Under the pieces are notes generated by a model. It worked only from the letters and a program-made list of their open reading frames with translations, did not search any database and was not told where the DNA came from. From assembly GCF_000208865.1 (NCBI RefSeq), contig NC_018390.1:4730270-4794269 (forward strand): a stretch of 64,000 nucleotides of DNA, given 5' to 3'. The translations under genes were made by a program, and so were the position numbers. Positions 28,101 to 38,400 of this stretch are shown here, piece after piece. Position 1 is the stretch's first letter, and each line of letters opens with the position of its first letter. Source of the stretch: Neospora caninum Liverpool. Its lineage: Eukaryota; Apicomplexa; Conoidasida; Eucoccidiorida; Sarcocystidae.

Positions 28101-29126
28101 CGACAACACTTGCCAAGCTACAAGAAATTCGTACAACGACAAAACCCGTCAGAACAATGCTGCAATACATATGCGATGTAAGTTAAGCACGGTTGCGTTC
28201 GAAGGGTACTCACTGCACAGATTCGATACTTCTCCGTTGAGAGAGCTGAGGAACGGTGGGATCCGCTAGACACGCTGTAGGCTACAATTTGCTCACAAGC
28301 GGCAGAGTGAGATACACGATGTCGTCTCTTACGCCAGTGGTCTTTGACCATAACGTATGCCGAGAGTGTCGGATACTGGCGTCTGCTTGCTCTCTTGCTC
28401 TGCTCAGATTATATGGGAGCAACAACCGACAGCCCTGAACATTTACGAGGATTTGAAAATATGTGACAAAGCGCAACGTGTAGATATGCAGGGTATTGAG
28501 GGGAGGATTTCCAATCTAAAGGCGGGCCTGACAAAAGTGAAGAACACTCTTGAGGCAGCAAAGAAAGGCAACGAGTCCACTGGAGTCATGGGCGACCGTG
28601 ACCCTCTTCGGAAGATCATGGATGAATTCCTGATAGAGGCGGAGCCGAAGATTAAGCAACTCGATGACTTCCTGGTGCAGGTACTGTCATCAATGGGTGG
28701 AACGATTACCCTTTCAGCTGTCGCGACCTAGCATTTCCAATTTTGGGAACACCTTGCGTGAAGGAACACGTGGTAGTTTTACAAACTGCCAAGGAGTAGA
28801 GGGCCTAAGCGTTCCTATGCTAGTCAGCCGGTGGAGTATCGTATACGTCTACATGTGTCGTTGACCTCGCATGCCATGTTGTGCCTTCTCAGGTTCAAAG
28901 TCAATTCTTGCAGACGTGTCACTACTCTGGTTATCCTGACAAAGACGTTAAGAAGATCAAGCCAGATGAACTGTTCAAGCAGGTTGCGGGCTTCGCGAGA
29001 CAGGTGGATGCCATTCGCAAGCAGAAGCAAGAGATTGCGGATCGTGAGTTGAAGCGCAAGGAGGCCGAGGCGAAGAGAGCAGGCAAAGGAATCAAGACGA
29101 CTGCAATCAGAAAACTTAGTGAGTGA
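13159..29126 (+). CDS. FRM1: Formin FRM1: TPR repeats, long disordered region, C-terminal FH2 domain
   Basis: Actin nucleator. TPR-containing apicomplexan formin 1 is known from the literature to act at the apical tip and feed F-actin to gliding. Exons: 13159-14683, 15214-16240, 16541-16773, 17052-28177, 28408-28680, 28893-29126; all join in phase, giving about 4,800 residues. TPR-like helical repeats lie at about 15700-17330 (for example SDALNTVALYFFRTRQYDQA and FQEALEAYKEVWAFRNKTLG). The middle (about 18850-26230) is Ser/Arg/Glu-rich and probably disordered. Short proline-rich FH1-like patches occur near 14355-14440, 26240-26330 and 27355. The FH2 domain starts at RFFWDPIFEDEIPG (about 27474) and continues through ELGNALNEG (about 28040) to the end. 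The start is uncertain: an in-frame ATG at 14353, just before PPPPPPPKGKK, is an alternative that removes 398 weakly supported residues. The 3' end is also uncertain, because gtgagt overlapping the last codons could be a donor. In-frame introns within the 11-kb exon cannot be excluded. Confidence 0.92.
14464..14553 (+). repeat. Three 30-bp coding repeats in FRM1
   Basis: Three near-identical 30-base units (14464-14493, 14494-14523, 14524-14553) encode ATPAPSEAKA three times in the proline-rich end of exon 1. The second copy has two synonymous changes. Confidence 0.9.
23681..23764 (+). repeat. Two 42-bp coding repeats in FRM1
   Basis: Two copies (23681-23722 and 23723-23764) encode EEEPGQGVETAER with a variable final residue, within the disordered middle of the formin. 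The units are almost identical at the DNA level, which suggests recent duplication. Confidence 0.85.
25650..25712 (+). repeat. Acidic (GAGAAAGAGGGAGAA)n coding repeat in FRM1
   Basis: 15-base units encode repeated EKEGE in the highly acidic segment that closes the disordered region of the formin. The tract is pure purine on the coding strand. Confidence 0.8.
26575..26688 (+). repeat. 27-bp coding repeats (AAKEEAKTP type) in FRM1
   Basis: Imperfect 27-base units encode TPAAKEEAK and TPAAKEEPK variants in the Lys/Ala/Pro-rich linker ahead of the FH2 domain. Boundaries are approximate. Confidence 0.75.
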
Positions 29127-29808
29127 TCCAATGCTGCTGTATGTCAAGTATCGGTGACCTAGACGCTCCATCGTCGAGAGGCGACACATAGAGACAATGA
29201 TTCTCCCCCTGCGTGGCGTGTGTGTGTGTGTGTCAACAGGGGGAAAGTGAAGCAGCGAAATAACGCGGAAGCGCTCGATGGTCAGGTGCTGAAGGAGAAA
29301 CTTTCTACTCCGCACAACTTTGCAAAAAAGCAGCATGCTCGGGGCAAGCGCAAAATTGCACACTCTTGTTTCCACTAGAGTGTCGTTCGAGTGCCCAAGC
29401 TGCGAGAATCTGCGGTAAATGACGTCATTCCGCTTTACTGATTGTACCGGAAAGGATGCGTTGAACCACAAAACATCTAGGCAATGCCGAGGTCATGAGG
29501 GTAAACAATTCTGATGATTCATATTGGGTGTTAAGCGGCCATCTACGCCTGCGTCGGTGCTACGTAGACCAGGTCACTCGACAAGCTTCCTGAGATTTTT
29601 TCGAGTATCTGAGGAGTTTCATTATTCAGCTGGGACTTTCGGGGCACTAGGTTGAACGCGGCAAACCACCACAGACCGATGATGTTTCTTATGAATCCTG
29701 AGATATTAGGAATGAACTTAGTCTTCTGTTTTCTCTGCCAATTTTGCACGGTATTTTGAAATCAAACTAGTCGGGCTTCTCTAGTTGCATAACTTTTCAC
29801 TGCGGGAG
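29127..29808. other. Intergenic region between FRM1 and the small secreted-protein gene
   Basis: About 680 bases between convergent 3' ends. It contains a short GT run near 29218-29232 and no coding signal that I can support. If FRM1 has a further exon after the gtgagt at its apparent stop, it would lie here, but no convincing candidate was found. Confidence 0.5.
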
Positions 29809-30823
29809 TTACGTCTTCGGGACAATGATGTCGCCGGTGACGGGCTCCACCTTACGAAGGTGATTTATTAGTACCAGTAAAATAACGCGCGGCGTATACG
29901 CTAACTCACCGGTCCCCGCGCCACGGAAACTTTCCTGGAGATAACACGCGGCTTCACTTCAGGCCAGTAGGCGCAGCAATTATTCTCCTGAGTGCCACAT
30001 TTGCCGCAGAGCTCTAAAGAAAATGCGCCACCAGCAACCTTACAAATGCAATCTTCTGCTCTTCGCTGAAGTGACTGAGAAAGTGGAGGGCTTCGCATGG
30101 CCTACCAGATGGGGTGACGACTTTCCATAATTTCGGCTTGGATTGTCGTATGCAGAGTTGCTTACCCTCTGTATCTCCTTCCCCAGCACTGGCCATTGTG
30201 GAGCTGTTGCCATCCTGCTGGGCACGCTGAGTAGTAGTCCCTTCTGTACGAAGGACCTTCACACCTCCATCGACTAGCATGAAGTTGAATCAGCTACGGT
30301 GTTTTTCATGACACACGTACAAATGAACGGGTTTCCTTTTTGACTCCTTCGCAACGGCTGCATCCAGCTTCTCCATGTCTTCTGCATTTTTCCTGGGGGA
30401 CAAAATCATTGACGGGGGAGGCGGCGCGTATTGCCGATGCGTGTTTTTACTGGAGAATCGCCTGTTCCTGAAAACTGGCAAGATTAGCGGAGTAAACTCC
30501 AACAACAACGCAACTGAACTCACCAATTGTTCGGTGGTGGGGAGCGCATCGAACGCCATCTTGAACTCATCCGCAATATCTACACACATTTAATTGCGGT
30601 GCTTAGCGTTCGAGCAACGCCACAGAAGGACACTGACCCTTCATGATGCCTCCCATATTAGCTGAAGCATGCAAGGACGAGATAAATCCTTGTTAGTTTC
30701 GATTCTCAGCGTGTCCACGCACTCACCGCTGGTCTTCATCATCTGCAGCGGATTCACGGCAACCACCTCCCGCCATGCTGCAACTGTTACAACCAAGGAA
30801 AATGTGACGCAGCATCGAGCCAT
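29809..30823 (-). CDS. Small secreted cysteine-rich protein, seven exons, family not recognised
   Basis: Inferred gene in the FRM1-ATG4 gap. Exons in transcript order: 30823-30727, 30661-30638 (24 bases), 30579-30524, 30392-30321, 30243-30166, 30074-29910, 29850-29809. They join in phase to 177 residues ending IIVPKT-stop. Exon 1 encodes a classic signal peptide (MARCCVTFSLVVTVAAWREV, likely cut after VVA). The mature part has nine cysteines, including EDCICK, a CGKC (CxxC) motif and ENNCC, and no later membrane segment, so it should be soluble and secreted. Donors are mostly gtgagt/gtaagc-like. Exons 30392-30321 and 30243-30166 are the least certain: they were chosen because they keep the frame open, and a polar alternative frame overlaps the second. 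No domain was recognised, and function is unknown. A secretory-organelle or parasitophorous-vacuole protein is a guess from context. Confidence 0.55.
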
Positions 30824-32443
30824 TGTTTCTGTTTCTTTCTATAGTTGTACCGCAAAGCGCAAATTTATGACCGCCTGAGAGGAGCGAGTAAAAGGCCCGG
30901 TGGTACATTCGGGAAAAGAAATAGTCTTCAAGTGCCGGCCTACTTCGAACCTGGAACGAGGTGTAACTACAGCTGGACTTTGTTTTTGTACGAGGTTCCA
31001 GAGCTCCGCAGTGGCTGCTAGCACCGGCGGCAATCTCTTGTCTGTGAACACATCAAGAGAACGCTGTATACGCTGCAAATACAATCTCTCCAGAATGATT
31101 TGCCTTGCGTACCTTGTCTTCAACGCCTCGTTCAGGGCTCAAGCCCAACTACGTAGCGCCATAACGCAAGATTTGAATCACCTTAGAGTCGCTGACGCGA
31201 TAACCACAGGCATTATGCCCTAACCATAATAAGGAAAGTTCGCCTTCCAATGCTACGACCTTGATATGTGCTGAGCGGAGGACTGCAACTTTACCTCCGT
31301 TAGACTGAAAATTTTGGTGCTGTGACTACGTAGTAGCGGCATGACTGCACGAATGGCGCGATGCCCCCCATCCAAAGCGTGATCCTGTGAGCGTGCCGGA
31401 AAGCGTTAGGCAGGTTATCCGATAGAGGAGAACAAACAACTTGGCCTCTTACTGATCCTCGATGACGATGAATCAAAAGGCTGGATGCTTTTCACCTTTC
31501 AGAAAATTGTTCGCAGCTGGATGCGCGTATATTCATGAAGTGCTAACTAAAGGGGTTGGCTCTCCCGGATGTTCGGCCAACATGCTCAGACACGTCGCTA
31601 AGTACGACCCCTCGGAAGTAGCTGGGTCTGCAGCTGGCAGCTCCGTCCAGGAGCGTAGGCTGGCAAAAGCAACGCAGAATTCCAGATTCGGACACTGACT
31701 GTTCAATTGTATATGTGAGCTGCGAGGCCAGCTATATGATATTTAGTGTGAAACGTCCCAAAACCACAAACAAGAAACAAAAAAAAATTATCCTGTCGAA
31801 CCTTTAAAGCATCTTAATGAACAGCATGGTGACAGCCAGGTCGCTCGGTGTGCTGTTCTCTGGTGTAAGGGAAGAATCAGCAAAGCTGCCACGGTGAGGG
31901 GGGGTGCTTCGGTCCAAGGGGGGTGACAGCATCGCGGGTGATTGCTCAAACGGACATGGCCTTGAACGCGCATTCGAGAAAAGTTTTCGCGCAGGAGGGC
32001 TCGGCTTCTTACCTTTCGTTTCCGTGTGGCTTTTTCGCTGTCCACATTTTTACGCGGCCTGCTGTTAAGACCATGTGTTATGCGTGCGTTTGCGTTGATC
32101 TGCCAGACAGCTGGCAACCTGGTCGGTCTGGCGGCTCGTGGCCGGCCGGTTCCTCGTATTCGATGGTTTTTCTTGAGTCTGAAAAGTGGAGCAATCGCGT
32201 GTGCGACGAGCTCCGGTTTCTTCAAGTCCTGTAGCCTTTTTCGGTATTTTTGCTGTGTCACTGGTGGCGGAAGAGTTTTTGTCGCGCCTTTCTACAGGGC
32301 TACGAGAGGCCGTCCGTCATTTTTGCTTGGGCAGCGTCTCATTGGCTGCATTGCGAACCTAGTCCTTCGCAGTAACAGCCGCTCCTTGCCGCCGCAGTGG
32401 CCTGTGTGCACTGTTTTTTTGCCGACTGGCGGAGTCCACTGCA
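30824..32443. other. Divergent intergenic region upstream of the small secreted gene and ATG4
   Basis: About 1.6 kb between two divergent starts, so it should hold both promoters and 5' untranslated regions. Short open stretches such as 31462-31698 (plus) have no motif, no matching exons and no signal peptide, and are not called. No repeats or RNA genes are evident. Confidence 0.5.
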
Positions 32444-35400
32444 ATGACTCCGTGCCTGTTCTCCCTTTCTTACAGTCCTTCCTCTTCTCAAGTGGATCGT
32501 CACAAGCGCGTACAGACGAGTGCCATAGACGCGTCGTCTTCATTTTTCTCTGTCTGTCCACACAACTGTTCTTCATCACACATGCTCGTGTCTAAATACG
32601 TGGTAACCTCGATGCTCGAAAATCTCCAAAAAAGTGACCATAACTTGCAAAATGCTGAAGAGCCCGGGAAGGCGTCCGCTGGGAACGAGGACGGAAGACA
32701 CACGACTCAACAGCCAGAAGGCGCCTCCGAAAGATTCGTGAGTTTCTCGAGTGACGCTCGCCTCGTGCAACGCTGTGAGACCTTCAGCCTCCGTTCACAC
32801 TCACCGGATTTGCCGGGGGCGGTCACTCCACGGCAGATGACTTTGTCTACAACGTGTGAGCAGGGGGCTCCGCCAGTCGGGGTCTCGCCGGAGGACGGAT
32901 GTAGAAGTTCAGCTGTCTGCGAGCGGGGCAGAACACGTACCGCCTTGGACGGGGCCTCGACGTCAGCAGCTGACACAGCAGGTGAGGACTTGAATATCGG
33001 TCTCCAGCCATCCACGCCTAACCCTGCCCAGGCTGTTACCACAGATCCGGACACGCCTGCCTTGAGTCTTCTCGATCCAACTGAGCTGTCCCCCAGACCT
33101 CCCCCAATAGCTTTTCTTGATTTACTTCAGAAGCGACAGAATATCAGCAGCTGTGGCTGCGGCCATCACGCTAGCGGAACGAAGTTTGATTTACAGCATA
33201 CAGTAAACTGCCTTTCGAAGTTAAGTTTTCATTGTGGATATAGTCATCACATCAACGAACCATCCGGTGAAGCTGCTTCGCAGCTCCTCATGGCAACTGC
33301 ATGCCTCGGATCGGGTCTTGTCCGTTCAAAAGCGCGGGATCCGGAGGCCGCGCCGGGGCCATCGCCGTTGGCGGCAGACTCTGGTCGTGCCGCGTGGCCT
33401 CAGAGGTCCGCCGACCCATTTGAGACAGGCGTGAATTCCTCCACAAGTGCGCCGACGTTCGTCAGAGGCAGCGACGCTGTTGCACCCACCGTGCACGCAG
33501 AAAATGGGACACATCACCAGGAAGACGGAAAGAGAAAAGATGGCGGCAGTGGCGCAGACTTCACACCCACCGCTGCGGTTGCCCTCCGCGTAAAAGCGAA
33601 TACACCACGTAGCTCTGCGCACAACAGTCCATACGAAGTTGGCGGTCCTGAAGCATGCACAGGAAGTGATCGCAATGGCCTTTCCCCGGCGTGCTTGACC
33701 GAAGTGGGAAGCGACGAGAATCTGCTGGCTTGCCCCCCAGGCATGGAAGGAGACCAAGCCGTCGCCTCGGGAACTGTGGACGGTGGAGATCAGCGGCCGA
33801 TGGACAACCCCGACGGGGACAACGTGCGCGATACGACAGTTCTCCCAGGTGAAGCGAACACAGAGGAGATGCCGGGAGATCTGGCCGAGGAAAGGCCGTA
33901 TCGCCCCAAGCCGTTGGCACCTCCGGTTTCGTTGACGGGAAACTCGGTGACCATGCCAAGCCGGGACCGCTCACCGTTCCCTGCTGTTTCTACTTCGTTC
34001 TCCTCATTCGAGGAACTTCCCTCCGTTTATGGGTCCTCGCAGCCTGATGGAAGGAGCATCATCGGCGAGGGCATCCGGTCCCAGATTTCCGACGAACTCG
34101 ACGGCAGAGACGAATCAGACAGAGTCACGAAGGAAGAGATAGACCAGTTCCCGCACGCGGTTGCGTCAGACACACCTGACGACACATCCTTCTTGCCTTA
34201 TGAGTCTGAATCAGCGTCGCGCCGCACCTCTCCTGAGTCGGGCACAACAACCCCGCAGGCGCCGTCTTCGTCGACTTCCTCGTCTCTCTCGCCGGTGCTT
34301 GTGTCTCCGCTTTACAGTGGAGCTCCCTCGCCTATGTTGACGAGCGCGAGCTCGGGGCCCATGTCATGGGCTCTCGCGTCAGTTCGCCTGCCGCCGCCTC
34401 TGGCGTCGCTAGCTTCGTTTTCTCGGCTGCCAGGTTCTTCGTCGCGTGGGAGGCGGGCGGAGACGGGGTCTGCCTGTCTCCCGCCATGTCCTGTTCCGAC
34501 TGATCTTTCGGTGGAACGTGCGGCAGACGCGTCTGTGTCGGCGCTTGCGTCAGTTTCGTCGCCGTCTTCAGAAACGTCTTCCTGTGCGAACTCGGTCTCG
34601 ACGGCTCCGTCTTCGAGTGCGCCTTGCGCCGGCTGTCGCGTGCACCAGCCTCGCCCGAGATGCACGTCCGTGTCCTGTTCGCCGTCGACCGTGTACACGC
34701 CCGAAGAAGCAAAGGGTTTCTCGTCCTGCGCACTGTCCTCAGCTCCCACCCACTTGAGCGCGTCTCCTGCGTCGGCCGCTCCTCTTGACGACCAGGGGAA
34801 GGCGTCGGAGCCAGCAATGGGCACAACGTCCTCGTCGATTCTCTCCTCGCCAAACTTCAAAGCGTCAGGCACTTCCCTGCTTTCCCTTCGCGGCCCCTCG
34901 TTTTTTGGTCCGGCGCTCTCGGGTGCTGCCTCGTTGAACCCTCTCGCGTCTACTTCGGTTGCGTCGACGACTGCTGGGTACACCTCGCCCAGCTTGGCGA
35001 TGAGCCTTCAGTCGCTAGAGAGGCCCGCCCGCGAAGTGGACGCCGGCCAGCCGGCTATCTCCGCCGTGTCCCCCGCGCCCTTGAATCCCCCCCCACAGCC
35101 AGCAGGACCTTCGCTGTTCCGCAGAGTTCGCTCGCTCAGACAGCTCCAGCAAGATGTCACCGTCGTCTTCTCGACATGGACGCACACGCTGGCGAACTGG
35201 GCGGCGCCCTGGGGAGCAGGCCCCGAGGAGGGTGGATGTCTGAAGGCTGGCGAAAGGGCCGTGGTGCTTGGGAAACTGTTCTGGGTATGCGACGAAGAGG
35301 CAGACGAGGACGCAGGAGATGCATGCGAAGAACCGGAGGGACGGAAAGTGCAGACGAAAGACGGGTCCGTGGAGTCACCCACGGCGTTAACGTGGTTGGG

Positions 35401-38400
35401 ACGGCGCACCGCCAGGCAAAAAGGAAACGGCACCCAGGGGGGGACTACCGCCGTGGAGGCTGCTGCAGAGAAGCCCGCGGGCCTCTGGAATCGGGCGGGG
35501 ATCCGAACCGGGGGTTCGCTTCAGGGGGGGAGCATCAGCGCATTGCCGCTTCGGCGACACTCTGCCGGGGTTCCAGGCGCCTCGAACAAAGCTCGAGGCG
35601 GCGGCTGGAAACGGACGTCGGCGGCTCTGTCCGGCCTCTTAGGTGGCGGAGGGCGCCGAGGTGGGACAGGCTGCGCGTCTGCGGGCCTGCATGGGGCCGT
35701 GTCGTCCGATTCAGGGGCGACCTGTGTGGCTGGGTGTGCCTCGGCAGTCTCCGACGCCGAGGGCCCCACCGTGCCTTGTCTCTCGCCGAAGGAAAAGAGG
35801 CAGGCGCTGGCGAAGCAGACACCAGGGAGCGAAAGGAGTCGAGGGACAGGGTCAGGTGAAGGCCGAAACAGCAAACGACGCCGCCTGGTGAAGAAATTGC
35901 CAATATCGCTGCCGGGGGGAGAACCGTGGCCGGCCTGGCGCATCGGCTGTGTCTCCTCAGACGTCGAAGAAGTCCAGCAGCAGCTCTCCCAAACCGTCGG
36001 CTCCATTGCACGCTTCACGTACCGGAGCGGCTTTTCGCCGATGTACAAGTGCTGTGGAGAGAAGAAGCGGCGAGCGGGCGGCGGCTTCGAAAGGGAATGG
36101 ATTGCCATCAACAGCGATGTAGGCTGGGGATGCACCGTCCGCGCAGCCCAAATGTTGCTGATGCAGGCCCTGAGGAGACACTTCCTGGGCGTAGCCGAAG
36201 AAGAAGGCGCAGACGAAACAGACGGGAGGGCGCCAGGCGACGCGAGCGAGGGGCGCCCCGTTCGCAGCGCCTGCTCCGCGGCTCTCGACAGTGGCAATCT
36301 TGTTAGCGCGCAGGCAGATCCCGGCTGTGGCGGCACAGCCGCAGGCCGACAACCAGGACTCGGTGAAGACACTTGCGAAGGAGGAGGCTGGCGTATGAAC
36401 GAGGGGGCGGGCGACAAGTCTCTGGAGGCCGAGAGACTCGCTGACAAGGAAGAAGAGAGAAGAGACGACCTGGAAGCCTTGTGCTGTTGTCACCACACGG
36501 AAAGGATGGACAGACGTGTGCCAAAGACGGAGGCTGTCGCGTTGCTGTCTTCAACCTCATGCAGCGGAAACAGAGAAGCGACGCAGACAGGTTCACTCGC
36601 CTCGGCTGGTGCCGGGGGCTCGAGAACTACAGACTCGCGGATGGACAGCGGGACGCCTGCTGACGTTGTGTGCTCAGCCCCGGCCCCAACATCCCCGCAG
36701 GACCAGGAGAGGGGCGGAGCGGGCCTGGCGAACCCGCACCGAAGCGTGGAGTCGAGTCCTCGCTCTGGCGCCGGGTCCTTGAACCCCGACTGCTGCAGTT
36801 GCACAACCCCGGAGGCCCTTTCGCCCGCCGCCCCCAGAGGCATACCGAGGCGATTTGCCTTGCATGCGTCTGGGGCTTCGCCGACTTCGGGAGTCGGGGC
36901 GCGTGTCTCGCCGCAGGCCTCGCCGTCCACGGGCCAGAATTGCCAGCAAGCATCTGCGCAGACCTACGGCCCTTGCTGTCGAGCTCCGGAGGAACCCCCC
37001 GCTCTCTCGCCTTCGTCGTCAGACCTGGCACCTGGCCTTTCTCGGGCGGTTGGGCTCGGCGGCGAAACGCCCAGGGCGGGACCTCAGCAGAAGCGTCCGG
37101 CGGCGATGGAGGAGCTGTTGCAGTGGTTCCTCGACGTCCCCTCGCCCCCCGGGCGTTACCCGTTCTCCATATTCTCCTTCATCCGCGCCGCAGGAGGGGG
37201 CATCGGCTGGGCCCGCCAGCTGTACGGAGAACTGTGTCTCGAGCAGGAACTGTTTGGCACGGGCCGCACAGAGAAGGCCTGGAAGTTCCCCTCGGCCGCC
37301 GCGCTTGCGTCTCAGCGCGAGAAGGCCGTGCGCTCCTCGGGCTTCTCAGCAACAGAGTCCGCGCGGTTTTCCGCGTTCGCGTCGCCCGTCCGGCCTGCCC
37401 CGTCCAAGTCTTGTACGGCTCTCCCGACGTGGTCTCTGGCGAGGCACAAAGGACACGCACAGAGAGACGGGGGCCCAGAGGACGGCGCGTCGCCTGCGCA
37501 GTCCAGCGAATCGCAGAAAACGTCCTTCCTACCCTTTCCAACCTCGAGGTTCAGCTCCAGGCACGCGACGTTTTCGGTGCCACGCCCGTCACTCCCCTCC
37601 GCAGTCGGGGGGGTGGTGCACCCAGCAGCGACGTCGAGTCTCCGCGCACCTGAGAGGAGTTCCTGGCAAAGCAAAGGCGCTTCGCAGTGGGAACTCGAGA
37701 GGCCCCCGGCCTCGCCGCACTCTGAAGACGAAAACCCGTTGGAGCGACGAGGCCTCGGCAAATTCGCAGGCGAGTGGTTCGGCCCCGCGACCGCATCCAG
37801 CGCCGTCAAATTGCTCGTAGAGGCGATGCCTCAGACGAAGGTGAGTTCTGTGAATGCAGCGACGACCCGCTTTAAGCAGAGAGAAAGAGGCCGCGTTTTC
37901 CACCCTTGGGCCGGCACCCCCTGTCTCCTCGGAGGCGCCGGCCCAAGGTCGGGCCTGTCTGCGCCCCTTTCAGCACGGCGGTTGTGCGCACGTGCGCGCG
38001 TAGGTCTGGTTTCGTGGCGTCTCTATTTTCACGCCTCCGCTTACGTTTCTCACGCGGTTGTCGCGTCTAGGTTTGCGTCGGTGGATTGGCATCTCGTCTG
38101 TTTCGCTCCGCAGGAGCCTGTCGAGTTACGGTTCCCCGACGGTGTGGTCATGCGCATTTAATCGTACGTGCGTTTGTGTGCGCCAGGACGAGTTGTACGT
38201 GTACGTGAATTCCGACGGCCTTCTGTATCCCGACGAGATTCTGCTGCACTGTCGTGGAGTCGCAGGGGGCTCCGCGGGCCCCTCGCCGTTCGCGCGACCT
38301 GCGAGCCTCGGGGGGTTGTCCCGGGAGTCCGACTCCGAAGGGCCAGGGCCGAAGCGCGACGGCGAGGCGAACCCCACGACTTTGCATGCGCCTGCGCGTG

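Noticed and set aside
31462..31698. 78-codon plus-strand ORF between the small secreted gene and ATG4
   Set aside because: No motif, no exon partners, and composition close to the surrounding intergenic sequence.
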